64,000 nt of DNA from Saccharopolyspora montiporae (GTDB taxonomy: Bacteria > Actinomycetota > Actinomycetes > Mycobacteriales > Pseudonocardiaceae). This document shows, in pieces, positions 20,728-28,572 of the stretch. The stretch covers positions 51,719 to 115,718 of the forward strand of contig NZ_JADEYC010000011.1 in the NCBI RefSeq assembly GCF_015209505.1, read 5' to 3'. A model generated the notes under the pieces. That model was not told where the DNA came from. It did no database searches and saw nothing but the letters and a program-made list of their open reading frames with translations. The position numbers and the translations under genes were made by a program. Positions within the stretch are counted from its first letter, which is position 1. Every line of letters starts with the position of its first letter.

Positions 20728-20759
20728 TCGGCGGCAACGGATCTTTCCGTCGCCGCCGA
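20728..20759 (-). terminator. hairpin after divIVA
   Basis: TCGGCGGCAACGGA and TCCGTCGCCGCCGA pair over 14 positions with one mismatch around a TCTT loop. It lies 20 nt past the divIVA stop and before the next gene. No U-run follows, as is common for actinobacterial terminators. It may end the divIVA transcript. Confidence 0.55.
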
Positions 20760-20778
20760 CGCAGACCGGATTCGCCGG

Positions 20779-21657
20779 TCAGCCCGCTTCTGCCGCCCGG
20801 GCGCCGAAGCTGTAGCTGGCCTGCTGACCGGACGACCTGCTCCCGCTGGAGCTGCTGTTGCCGCTACTGCCGTTCTCCGAGGGCGCGGCGGAACCGCGGT
20901 CCTGCAGCTCGCGCAGCTGCGACTCCAGGTAGGTCTGCAGCCGCGTCCGGTACTCGCGTTCGAAGGTGCGGAGGGTTTCGATCTTCTTCTCCAGCGCGTT
21001 CTTCTCCTGGGTGATGTTGCCCATCACCTCGGCGTGCTTGCGCTGGGCGTCGCGTTCGAGCGTTGCGGCCTTCTCCCGGGCCTGGCGCTCCAGTGTCTCG
21101 GCGCGAGTGCGTGCGTCGTTGAGCATCGTCTCGGCCCGCGACCGGGCGTCGTTGACGAGGCTGTCGGACTTGGACCGGGCCTCGGACAGCAGCTGCTCGG
21201 ATTTGGTGCGCGCGTCGGAGACCATGCCGTCGGCCTCCGACTTGGCCTCTCCGGTGAGCCGGTCGGCCATCTCCTGCGCGAGGCCGAGAACCTTCGCGGC
21301 CTGCACATGATGGTCGCCCCCGGGAGAAGTCTGCTCAGCAGCGGACGGCGCCGGCACCGGGGTGAGCCGACGGGGTTCCTCGGGCTGGGCCGCCGGAGCG
21401 GCGGGAGCCGACGACGCGGACGCGGAGGCGGCGGCCGCCTGGCTCCGCGCGTCGTCGAGGTCGACCTGGGCGGACTGCAGCTGGCTCTCCAGCTGCTCCA
21501 CCTGGCTCCGCAGGTCGTTGTTCTCCTCAACCAGCCGGGCAAGCTCGGCTTCAACCAGGTCGAGGAATGCGTCCACCTCGTCCTCGTTGTAGCCCCGCTT
21601 GCCGATCGGAGGTTTGCTGAACGCGACGTTATGCACGTCGGCGGGGGTCAGGCCCAC
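20779..21657 (-). CDS. divIVA: polar growth/division scaffold DivIVA (Wag31)
   Basis: 292 residues. The N-terminal membrane-curvature domain [24 protein letters not shown] is intact. A first coiled coil spans 30-72, an Ala/Pro/Ser-rich hinge 73-118, and a long second coiled coil 120-255. Residues 137-213 are seven consecutive 11-residue units beginning with an acidic residue, Ala and a basic residue. In actinobacteria DivIVA recruits the elongation machinery to poles and is essential in mycobacteria. Starts with GTG 21657. It is the last gene of the ftsZ-side block. Confidence 0.94.
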   Translation of the reverse strand: MGLTPADVHNVAFSKPPIGKRGYNEDEVDAFLDLVEAELARLVEENNDLRSQVEQLESQLQSAQVDLDDARSQAAAASASASSAPAAPAAQPEEPRRLTPVPAPSAAEQTSPGGDHHVQAAKVLGLAQEMADRLTGEAKSEADGMVSDARTKSEQLLSEARSKSDSLVNDARSRAETMLNDARTRAETLERQAREKAATLERDAQRKHAEVMGNITQEKNALEKKIETLRTFEREYRTRLQTYLESQLRELQDRGSAAPSENGSSGNSSSSGSRSSGQQASYSFGARAAEAG

Positions 21658-21704
21658 AAGATCACCTCACGCACTCCTCGGCTGCGGGTAGCCCGGGTTC
21701 CCCG

Positions 21705-21989
21705 TCACCCGGGTTGAACCAGTCGCATCAGTATGAACACGACCAGCAGCAGCACCATAATCGATAGGTCTAATCCGACGCCGCCGATCCGGACCGTCGG
21801 AATCACCCGACGCAGCAAGCGTACGGGCGGGTCGGTCACTGTGTAGATGCTCTCCAACGCGATTGCAACCCCCCCGGCCGGGCGCCAATCGCGCGCGAAC
21901 ACCCGAACGAGTTCGATCACGATGCGACCCACGAGGAACAACCAGAAGAAGAACAGAACGTAAAACAGGACGATCTGAACGGGATACAC
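21705..21989 (-). CDS. YggT family membrane protein
   Basis: 94 residues with two hydrophobic segments (residues 3-28 and 73-92) joined by a basic loop containing the family's LRRVIPTVRIGGVGLDLS. The GTG start (21987-21989) overlies GTGTATCCC. YggT genes sit between sepF and divIVA in most Gram-positive bacteria and are linked to division or membrane protein insertion; the precise role is not known. Gap to sepF is 19 nt. Confidence 0.88.
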   Translation of the reverse strand: MYPVQIVLFYVLFFFWLFLVGRIVIELVRVFARDWRPAGGVAIALESIYTVTDPPVRLLRRVIPTVRIGGVGLDLSIMVLLLVVFILMRLVQPG

Positions 21990-22008
21990 ACCTCAACTGT
22001 GCCACCAC

Positions 22009-22650
22009 TCACCCGTAGTTGAAAAAGGCACCCTCGGCGAGCCGCCGCTTGTCCTCCGCGGCGACGTCCACGTTGGGCGGTGAGAGCAAGAACACGCGGT
22101 TGGTGACCTTCTCGATCGAGCCGCGCAGCGCGAACGCCAGACCTGCTGCGAAGTCGACGAGGCGCTTGGCGTCGGCCTCTTCCATCTCGGTGAGGTTCAT
22201 GATGACCGGCGTGCCATCGCGGTACTGCTCACCGATCGTGCGGGCTTCGCTGTAGCTGCGGGGGTGCAGGGTTGTGATCTTGCTCAAGCTGAACGTGGTG
22301 CCCGTGTCGGTGACCGCGCGCAGCCGGGACGGCTCCCGCGGGGGATCCGCCGGCGCGGCGCTGCGGACCGGCGCGTCCTGATTCCACGACCGGCGCAACC
22401 GGACAGGCTCGCGGTACTCCTCGCCGAACCCGTCCTGATCACCGTCCGCGTCCGGCTGGTAACTTGCCCGCGCACCGGCCCGGCGCCGCGGTGCGGTCCG
22501 GTCGTCGACCGGCTCGGGATCCGCATAGCGGTCGCGGTAGGCCGCGTCCCGGTACCCGGCGTCCCGGTACGCCGGGTCGTCCTCGTACTCGTCGATCTCG
22601 TCGGCCGGAACCATGCCGAAATATGCCTTCAGCTTGTGCAAAGCGCTCAT
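22009..22650 (-). CDS. sepF: Z-ring membrane anchor SepF
   Basis: 213 residues. The N-terminal amphipathic helix (MSALHKLKAYFGM) is the membrane-targeting segment. An acidic/Tyr-Arg-rich linker (20-125) contains four YRD repeats. The globular SepF domain (130-213) includes IMNLTEMEEADAKRLVDFAAGLAF and ends at FNYG. SepF binds the FtsZ C-terminal peptide and tethers the ring, an essential job in actinobacteria lacking FtsA. ATG 22650 is chosen because the next residues form the membrane helix and AGAGGAAGG lies upstream. Confidence 0.94.
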   Translation of the reverse strand: MSALHKLKAYFGMVPADEIDEYEDDPAYRDAGYRDAAYRDRYADPEPVDDRTAPRRRAGARASYQPDADGDQDGFGEEYREPVRLRRSWNQDAPVRSAAPADPPREPSRLRAVTDTGTTFSLSKITTLHPRSYSEARTIGEQYRDGTPVIMNLTEMEEADAKRLVDFAAGLAFALRGSIEKVTNRVFLLSPPNVDVAAEDKRRLAEGAFFNYG

Positions 22651-22731
22651 CGGCATGCCCTTCCTCTGCGACTGCTCTGCGCCGGGCACGGCGTGACCGA
22701 CCTCGACGCCCGTTGCGACCTCGGGCTTCGG

Positions 22732-23466
22732 CTACGGCGAGGTTAGCGGCCGCCCACCGAGCAGCGCTGTTCCGACACGCACCCTGGTGGAGCCGTGGGC
22801 GATCGCACTTTCCAGATCGCCGCTCATCCCCGCCGACACCTCGCCAGCCTCCGGGTGACGATCGCGCAGCTGCCGGGATATCCCCGAAAGTGTGGCAAAA
22901 GCCATATCCGGATCGCCGTGCAGCGGTGCGACCGCCATCACACCCCGCAGCCGAAGTCCACTCGTCCGCGTGATGAGCGCCGCGAGGGTAACTACTTCGG
23001 CCGGGGGACATCCACCACGTCCGTGCGCGTCGTCCAGATTGACCTGGATGAGCACGTCCAGCGGGCGGGTGCGCTCCCCCGCGTCCAGCGCCGACGCGCA
23101 AGCGCGGTCCAGCGCCCGCACCAACCGCTCGCTGTCCACCGACTCCACCACGTCCGCCCAGCGGGCCACCGCCCGCGCCTTGTTCCGCTGCAGCTGGCCG
23201 ACCATGTGCCAGCGCACGTCCGCGTCCGGGCGCAGCGCGGTGAACTCGGCCACCTTGTCGCGCGCCTCCTGCTCGCGGTTCTCCGCGAAGTCGGTCATGC
23301 GCAGATCCGCCAGCAGCGCGGCGTCCGAAGCGGGGAAGGTCTTGGTCACCGCGATGAGCTCGACCTCGGCCGGCTCCCGGTCCACCGCGCGGCAGGCGGC
23401 GTCCACCCGAGCCCGGACCTCCGCCAGCGATGCGGCCAGCTCCGCCCGCCGCTGCTCGGCGCTCAC
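22732..23466 (-). CDS. ylmE: YggS/YlmE family PLP homeostasis protein
   Basis: 244 residues in an alanine-racemase-like TIM barrel. The PLP Lys is K42 in AVTKTFP. Further landmarks are FAENREQEARDK, WHMVGQLQRNKAR and the C-terminal SAGMSGDLESAIAHGST followed by VRVGTALLG. These are typical of PLP-binding proteins without racemase activity. It starts at GTG 23466 and overlaps the pgeF stop by 4 nt. It lies between ftsZ and sepF as in mycobacteria and streptomycetes. Confidence 0.9.
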   Translation of the reverse strand: MSAEQRRAELAASLAEVRARVDAACRAVDREPAEVELIAVTKTFPASDAALLADLRMTDFAENREQEARDKVAEFTALRPDADVRWHMVGQLQRNKARAVARWADVVESVDSERLVRALDRACASALDAGERTRPLDVLIQVNLDDAHGRGGCPPAEVVTLAALITRTSGLRLRGVMAVAPLHGDPDMAFATLSGISRQLRDRHPEAGEVSAGMSGDLESAIAHGSTRVRVGTALLGGRPLTSP

Positions 23467-24182
23467 CCCCGCTCCTCGGGGTCGATCCAGATGACCGCGG
23501 CGAACCGGCCGGTGCGGCCGCCGTCGCGGCGGTGGCTGAACAGCTCGGGCGTTTCCATCGTGCAGCGCGGATCCACGCCGATGCGCGCGATCCCGGCCTG
23601 GGCGAGCTGCTCCCAGAGCCCGGCGCGCAGGTCCAGCCCGGCGGTGCCGCGACGCGTCTTGCAGGCGCTGCCGGGCAGCCGCTCCTCCACGTCGGCCTGC
23701 ATCTCGCGCGGAACCTCGTAGCACTCCCCGCATGCGGCCGGCCCCAGCAGTGCCTCGATCCGGCCCGGGTCGGCGCCCGCGCGCACCATGGCTTCCAGGG
23801 CCGCGACCAGCACACCCACCCGTGCCCCGACGCGGCCCGCGTGCACGGCGGACACGACACCCGCCTCCGGGTCGCCGAGCAGCACCGGCGCGCAGTCCGC
23901 GGTCAGCGCCACCAGCGCCAGGTCCGGCTGCGCGGTCACCAGCGCATCGGTGGCCTCCACCGGTTCGGCCTGCGGGCCGTCGACCGTGGCGGCGGTGCGC
24001 CCGTGGATCTGCTCCATCCACACCAGGCGGTCCGGGGACAGCCCGATCCCGTCGGCGAGCTTGCGCTCGTTGTCCGCCAGCGCGGCGGGATCGTCGCCGA
24101 CCTTGCCGCCCAGGTTGAATGAGTCGAACGGCGGCCGCGAACTGCCGCCTTCCCGCGTGGTGATCACGCGTCGGATCCGCAC
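23463..24182 (-). CDS. pgeF: purine nucleoside phosphorylase / polyphenol oxidase family protein YlmD
   Basis: 239 residues. The family's metal site is visible: TADCAPVLLGDP with Cys, VSAVHAGRVGARVGV with His, and ACGECYEV. Members have been shown to act as zinc-dependent purine nucleoside phosphorylases/adenosine deaminases, and PgeF has been linked to peptidoglycan editing. The start GTG 24180-24182 (VRIRRVITTREGG) is chosen because GGAGG lies 10 nt upstream and homologues begin there. Starts further upstream would run toward the ftsZ terminator. Confidence 0.83.
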   Translation of the reverse strand: MRIRRVITTREGGSSRPPFDSFNLGGKVGDDPAALADNERKLADGIGLSPDRLVWMEQIHGRTAATVDGPQAEPVEATDALVTAQPDLALVALTADCAPVLLGDPEAGVVSAVHAGRVGARVGVLVAALEAMVRAGADPGRIEALLGPAACGECYEVPREMQADVEERLPGSACKTRRGTAGLDLRAGLWEQLAQAGIARIGVDPRCTMETPELFSHRRDGGRTGRFAAVIWIDPEERG

Positions 24183-24225
24183 TGCTGCTCGACCTCCAGG
24201 TGCCGTCACGAGTGGTGCCCGCACG

Positions 24226-24259
24226 AAAAACCGGCACCGGAACGGGTGTTCCGATGCCG
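24226..24259 (-). terminator. intrinsic terminator after ftsZ
   Basis: Reading the minus strand, CGGCATCGGAAC and GTTCCGGTGCCG pair over 12 bp (one U-G) around ACCC, followed by GTTTTTCG. It lies 47 nt past the ftsZ stop and before pgeF. A U-tract terminator is unusual in such GC-rich DNA and would lower transcription into pgeF-ylmE-sepF. Confidence 0.75.
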
Positions 24260-24306
24260 ATTCTCGCGCATCGTGCCGTCCTGCCGACGGCGGACGCCGG
24301 TCGTGC

Positions 24307-25896
24307 TCAGCGGCGCATGAACGGAGGGATGTCCACGTCGTCGTCCGAATCATCGCCGGTCGAGGAGCTTCCGCGGTTCGGCGCAGCACCGGGCCGCGAG
24401 CTCGTGCCGGTGTGCGTCGGGTAACCACCGGTGTTGCGGGTGGGCACCGACACGCTCTGCTGCCCGGCGGACGGGCCGTCCGAACCGAACAGGCTCGGCC
24501 GCTGCGGTTCCGCCCGCTGCTCGGGCTCCGGCTGCTGCCGGGGCTGCTCGGCGGGCTGGTCGACCGGTTCCTGCGGCGCCTGCTGCTGCGGAGCCGGTGC
24601 CGGCTGCTGGACCGGGGTCGGCTGCTGCGGCTGCTGGGCGGGCTGCTGCGGTGCCGCCTGCTGCTGCGGCGCCGGCTCCTGCGCCTGCTGCTGCGGCGCG
24701 GGCTGTTGCGGCATCGGCTGTGGGGCTGCGGCCGGAGGCTGCGCCGGTTGGGACGGTGCCGCCTGCGGCTGCCCGCCGGCCGAAGTCGGCGCAGCCGGCG
24801 CCTCACCGGCGGCCGCCCGGGTGTCCGGTGCGGTGCCCGGCGGAAGCCCCTGCCCCTCGGTGACCGCCTCCGAGTCGACGACCTCCGGGTCCTGGCCGTC
24901 CTCGTCGCGCGAGCCGACCTTCGTCGGGTCGAGCTTCTTGTGCGTCGGCGCCCCGGCGTCGAAGCCCGCTGCGATGACCGTCACCCGCACCTCGTCGCCG
25001 AGCGAGTCGTCGATCACCGTCCCGAAGATGATGTTGGCTTCGGGGTGCGCGGACTCCTGGACCAGCGAGGCCGATTCGTTGATCTCGAACAGGCCGAGGT
25101 CCGAACCACCCGCTATGGCGAGCAGAACGCCGTGCGCGCCCTCCATGGACGCTTCCAGCAGCGGCGAGTTGATCGCCTTCTGCGCCGCTTGCACCGCTCT
25201 GCCCTCGCCTCTGGCCGAGCCGATGCCCATCAGGGCGCTGCCCGCCCCGGACATGACGCTCTTCACGTCGGCGAAGTCCAGGTTGATCAGACCCGGCGTG
25301 GTGATCAGGTCGGTGATGCCCTGCACACCGGACAGCAGGACCTCGTCGGCGGAGCGGAACGCGTCCATGAGGCTCACGCCGATGTCGCCGAGCTGCAACA
25401 GCCGGTCGTTCGGGATCACGATCAGGGTGTCGCAGCAGTCGCGCAGCTCCTTGATCCCCTGCTCGGCCTGCGACGCGCGCCGCTTGCCCTCGAAGGAGAA
25501 CGGCCGGGTGACCACCCCGATGGTCAGCGCACCGAGCTTGCGCGCGATCGAGGCGACCACGGGCGCACCGCCGGTCCCCGTGCCGCCGCCTTCACCGGCG
25601 GTCACGAACACCATGTCCGCGCCCTTGAGGACCTCCTCGATCTCCTCCTTGTGGTCCTCCGCGGCCTTGTTGCCGACATCCGGCGCGGCGCCCGCGCCGA
25701 GGCCGCGGGTGAGCTCCCGGCCGATGTCGAGCTTCACGTCCGCGTCGGACATCAGCAGGGCTTGGGCGTCGGTGTTCACCGCGATGAACTCGACGCCCTT
25801 GAGGCCGACCTCGATCATGCGGTTCACGGCATTGACGCCGCCGCCACCGATGCCGACGACTTTGATCACCGCGAGGTAGTTGTGCGGGGGCGTCAT
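24307..25896 (-). CDS. ftsZ: tubulin-like division GTPase FtsZ
   Basis: 529 residues, long for FtsZ. The GTPase core spans residues 8-313 with the tubulin signature GGGTGTG (104-110), the T7 loop [11 protein letters not shown] (205-215) and [10 protein letters not shown]. Residues ~320-518 form a linker dominated by Pro, Gln and Ala. The conserved tail [10 protein letters not shown] (520-529) is the SepF/FtsW-binding peptide. FtsZ assembles the cytokinetic ring. ATG 25894-25896 is preceded by AGGAAGG. Unlike the usual order it does not directly follow ftsQ: two unrelated genes and a 511-nt spacer intervene. Confidence 0.97.
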   Translation of the reverse strand: MTPPHNYLAVIKVVGIGGGGVNAVNRMIEVGLKGVEFIAVNTDAQALLMSDADVKLDIGRELTRGLGAGAAPDVGNKAAEDHKEEIEEVLKGADMVFVTAGEGGGTGTGGAPVVASIARKLGALTIGVVTRPFSFEGKRRASQAEQGIKELRDCCDTLIVIPNDRLLQLGDIGVSLMDAFRSADEVLLSGVQGITDLITTPGLINLDFADVKSVMSGAGSALMGIGSARGEGRAVQAAQKAINSPLLEASMEGAHGVLLAIAGGSDLGLFEINESASLVQESAHPEANIIFGTVIDDSLGDEVRVTVIAAGFDAGAPTHKKLDPTKVGSRDEDGQDPEVVDSEAVTEGQGLPPGTAPDTRAAAGEAPAAPTSAGGQPQAAPSQPAQPPAAAPQPMPQQPAPQQQAQEPAPQQQAAPQQPAQQPQQPTPVQQPAPAPQQQAPQEPVDQPAEQPRQQPEPEQRAEPQRPSLFGSDGPSAGQQSVSVPTRNTGGYPTHTGTSSRPGAAPNRGSSSTGDDSDDDVDIPPFMRR

Positions 25897-26407
25897 CGGG
25901 TCCGCCTTCCTGATCGTGGCTGAAGTGCTCTCTGCGTCGACCGCCGGAACGGTCGTTGTCCGGTCGTCGGGAGCTCGCGCAACCCCAGTCCTCCGGTAGC
26001 TGCAGGTGCCGGGACCACACCGATGTTGATCCCCTGCCCGGCTCGGACGGTAGGCATGCCGATACCTCCACGTCCAGCAGCCACGCCGGATTCCGGGACG
26101 GGCGCGCTGCAGTGCACCTTCGCAGCCCGCCGCCTCGACCGGCCCGTTCCCCAGCGCGTCGGCCGCCCACCGCTGTGCAGTGGTCCGAGCACGTTCTTTC
26201 CTCCCCGTCAGCATCACGCCGCAGCGTGATCATCGCGCATACCGTACCCCGAATGGAGGGCGACGATGCCAAGCAGGGACTTCCGGCGCGCCGCGTCCCG
26301 CCGGCGCCGCTCCGCCCGCGCCGGCACCGGCGACCGTCGGTGGTGACCGGGATACTCGGGGTGCACGGCGCGACCGCCGTACGGCACGCCCGATGAGAGG
26401 AGAGCAG
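25897..26407. other. divergent intergenic region between ftsZ and the SDR gene
   Basis: 511 nt with no convincing full-size gene. It contains (a) a minus-strand frame 26192-25893 with GTG start, a strong GGGGAGG site and an ATGA overlap with ftsZ, but with third-codon composition close to bulk DNA; (b) a hairpin ATCACGC-CGCA-GCGTGAT at 26213-26230; (c) a short plus-strand frame at 26266-26346. It must hold the ftsZ promoter(s), because ftsQ is cut off by the intervening plus-strand gene. No clear -35/-10 pair stood out. Confidence 0.5.
26266..26346 (+). CDS. possible 26-residue Arg-rich small protein or leader
   Basis: ATG 26266 is preceded by GGAGGG at 5 nt spacing. The 26-residue product has ten Arg residues (MPSRDFRRAASRRRR at its start) and ends GDRRW. 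Nearly every third codon position is G or C, like true genes here. It ends 61 nt before the SDR start and could be an independent small basic protein or an upstream leader. Its shortness makes chance occurrence quite possible. Confidence 0.28.
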   Translation: MPSRDFRRAASRRRRSARAGTGDRRW

Positions 26408-27325
26408 GTGGGAGCACAGCTGCGGGGCAGGATCGCGTTGGTCGCCGGGGCCACGCGCGGTGCCGGGCGCGGGATCGCCGCCGAACTGGGCGCCGCCGGC
26501 GCCGTGGTGTACGCGACCGGGCGCAGCACGCGCGAGAACCGTTCCGACTACGACCGCCCGGAGACCATCGAGGAGACCGCCGAGCTGGTGACCGCGCGCG
26601 GCGGGACCGGCATCCCGGTTCGCACCGACCACACCGATCCGCAGCAGGTGCGCGAACTGGTCGAGCGGATCGACGCCGAGCGGGGGCGGCTCGACCTGCT
26701 GGTCAACGATCTCGGCGGGGAGCACCTGATGGTCTGGCACACCCCGCTCTGGGAGACCTCGCTGGACAAGGGCCTCGCCCGGCTGCGCACCGGGATCGAG
26801 GCGCACCTGATCACCAGCCACTTCGCGCTGCGGCTGCTGGTGCGCAACCCGGGCGGGCTGGTCGTCGAGCTCACCGACGGCACCGCCGAGGTGCACGAGC
26901 AGTACTACCGAAGCGAGGGCGGCGCGTTCTTCGACGTCACCAAGGTCGCCGCGCACCGACTGGCCCGCGCCCAGGGCGAGGAGCTCCGCCCGCACGGCGG
27001 GACCGCCGTCTCGCTCACGCCCGGATGGCTGCGCTCGGAGATGATGCTCGACGAGTTCGGCGTCGCCGAGCACAACTGGCGCGACGCGGTGGCCCGGATC
27101 CCGGGTTTCGCCATCTCGGAAAGCCCCGCCTACGTCGGCAGGGCGGTCGCGGCGCTGGCCGCCGATCCCGATGTGGCCCGGTGGAACACCGCATCGCTGT
27201 CCGCCGGATACCTGGCGCGGGTGTACGGGTTCACCGACGCGGACGGCTCGCGACCCGACGCCTGGCGCTACATCCGGGAGGTCGCGTGGGCGGGCGGCAG
27301 CGGCGACGTCGCGGACTACCGCTGA
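26408..27325 (+). CDS. short-chain dehydrogenase/reductase family protein, catalytic Tyr replaced by Phe
   Basis: 305 residues with a Rossmann fold: cofactor motif GATRGAGRG near residue 14 and LVNDLGG after strand 4. The catalytic Y-x-x-x-K position reads F175-D-V-T-K179, so the canonical Tyr is missing. The expected Ser is also not evident (VVELTDGTAE). The large C-terminal part resembles DHRS1-like SDRs. GTG 26408 is chosen for the AGAGGAGAG just upstream; ATG 26393 is an alternative. It is convergent with nos (6-nt gap). Either a different proton donor is used or the protein is a non-catalytic NAD(P)-binding relative. Confidence 0.72.
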   Translation: MGAQLRGRIALVAGATRGAGRGIAAELGAAGAVVYATGRSTRENRSDYDRPETIEETAELVTARGGTGIPVRTDHTDPQQVRELVERIDAERGRLDLLVNDLGGEHLMVWHTPLWETSLDKGLARLRTGIEAHLITSHFALRLLVRNPGGLVVELTDGTAEVHEQYYRSEGGAFFDVTKVAAHRLARAQGEELRPHGGTAVSLTPGWLRSEMMLDEFGVAEHNWRDAVARIPGFAISESPAYVGRAVAALAADPDVARWNTASLSAGYLARVYGFTDADGSRPDAWRYIREVAWAGGSGDVADYR

Positions 27326-27331
27326 TCGCGG

Positions 27332-28534
27332 TCAGCGCAGCAGGCCGCCGAAGTGCGCCGGCCCGCCGGCTGCGGCCCGGTCGGCGGCGTGCTCGTCGAC
27401 GTGGAACTCGGGCCGCTGCGGTTCGGTGTCGTAGTAGCGGTGGAACACCGGGGTCAGCGCACCGGACATCGGCGGCACGATCCAGCTCCAGTCCACCGGG
27501 CAGCTGCGCCCGGCCTTCTCCTCCTTGGCCAGGTGCGTCATGAACCGCTGCGCTTCGGTGTGGTGGTCGGTGATCGTCACGCCCGCTTCGCGGAACGAGT
27601 GCAGCACCGCGCGGTTGAGCTCGACCAGTGCGGCGTCCCGCCAGAGCGTGTCCTCCCGCGAGGTGTCCAGCCCCAACCGCTCGGCGAGCGGCCCGATCAA
27701 GTCGTAGCGGTCGCCGTCGGCGAGGTTGCGGGCGCCGATCTCGGTGCCCATGTACCAGCCGTTGAACGGCGCGGCCGGATAGGACACCCCGCCGATGCGC
27801 AACCGCATGTGGCTGATCACCGGGACCGCGTGCCAGCGCAGCCCCAGCTCGGCGAACCAGTCGTGCTCCGGGTGGGTCAGCTCGACCTCGTGCACCACCC
27901 GCTCGGGGAGGCTGAACATGCGTGGACCCTCGGCACGGCTCTCCACGACCAGCGGGAGCACGTCGAACCGGCCCGGTCCGGCGGGCGGCCGCCACCCCGC
28001 CGCGCGCACGGCGGAGGTGAACCCGCGGTAGCGCGGATCGCCCAGCACCGAGCCGTCCCGCTGCTCGTACCCGGCGTAGCGGACCAGCTGCTCGTTCCAG
28101 ATGCGCGGTGCGGGACTGCCCGGGACTTCCGGCGGGAAGATGCTGATCACCGGGCGGATCCGGCCACCGTTGGTCGCGATGCGCAGGTGCTGGACGCAGT
28201 GCGCGGCCACGTCCGCCGGGCGGTGCACCGCGCGCAGATCGCGCACCAGCAGGCTGCGCCAGTACAGCCTGCCGATGCAGCGCGCGCTGTTGCGCCAGGC
28301 GACGCGCGCGCCGAACTGCAGCTCGTCCGGGGTGTGCCGGTAGGTGCCGGTGAGTTCGACCTCGGTGCGCACCGCCGCCAGCCGCTCAGCGGCCGAGCCC
28401 GCGTCCGGATTCTCCGCGTGGAACAGCTCCAGGAACTCCGCTGCCTCGTCGAGGTCCGCCACCGCCCCGCGGCTCACCGCGGATTCCGGCGCCGGGGGAT
28501 CCGTCCGATCGCTGACCTGGGACACACCGCACAC
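27332..28534 (-). CDS. nos: bacterial nitric oxide synthase, oxygenase domain
   Basis: 400 residues including an N-terminal extension of about 35. The heme-thiolate Cys is C86 in WRNSARCIGRLYW. The substrate Glu is E265 in PFNGWYMGTEI. WSWIVPPMSGALTPVFHRYY forms the pterin/dimer region near the C-terminus. The enzyme makes NO and citrulline from arginine via hydroxyarginine. There is no attached reductase domain, as usual in bacteria, and no dedicated reductase gene nearby. GTG 28534 is the longest start; GTG 28525 is possible. It lies inside the dcw cluster between ftsQ and ftsZ, in the same direction as both, 38 nt after ftsQ, and could be co-transcribed with ftsQ. Confidence 0.93.
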   Translation of the reverse strand: MCGVSQVSDRTDPPAPESAVSRGAVADLDEAAEFLELFHAENPDAGSAAERLAAVRTEVELTGTYRHTPDELQFGARVAWRNSARCIGRLYWRSLLVRDLRAVHRPADVAAHCVQHLRIATNGGRIRPVISIFPPEVPGSPAPRIWNEQLVRYAGYEQRDGSVLGDPRYRGFTSAVRAAGWRPPAGPGRFDVLPLVVESRAEGPRMFSLPERVVHEVELTHPEHDWFAELGLRWHAVPVISHMRLRIGGVSYPAAPFNGWYMGTEIGARNLADGDRYDLIGPLAERLGLDTSREDTLWRDAALVELNRAVLHSFREAGVTITDHHTEAQRFMTHLAKEEKAGRSCPVDWSWIVPPMSGALTPVFHRYYDTEPQRPEFHVDEHAADRAAAGGPAHFGGLLR

Positions 28535-28572
28535 CGTAGCCGTGCGCAGATGATCTTGAACGGGTGTTCCCC

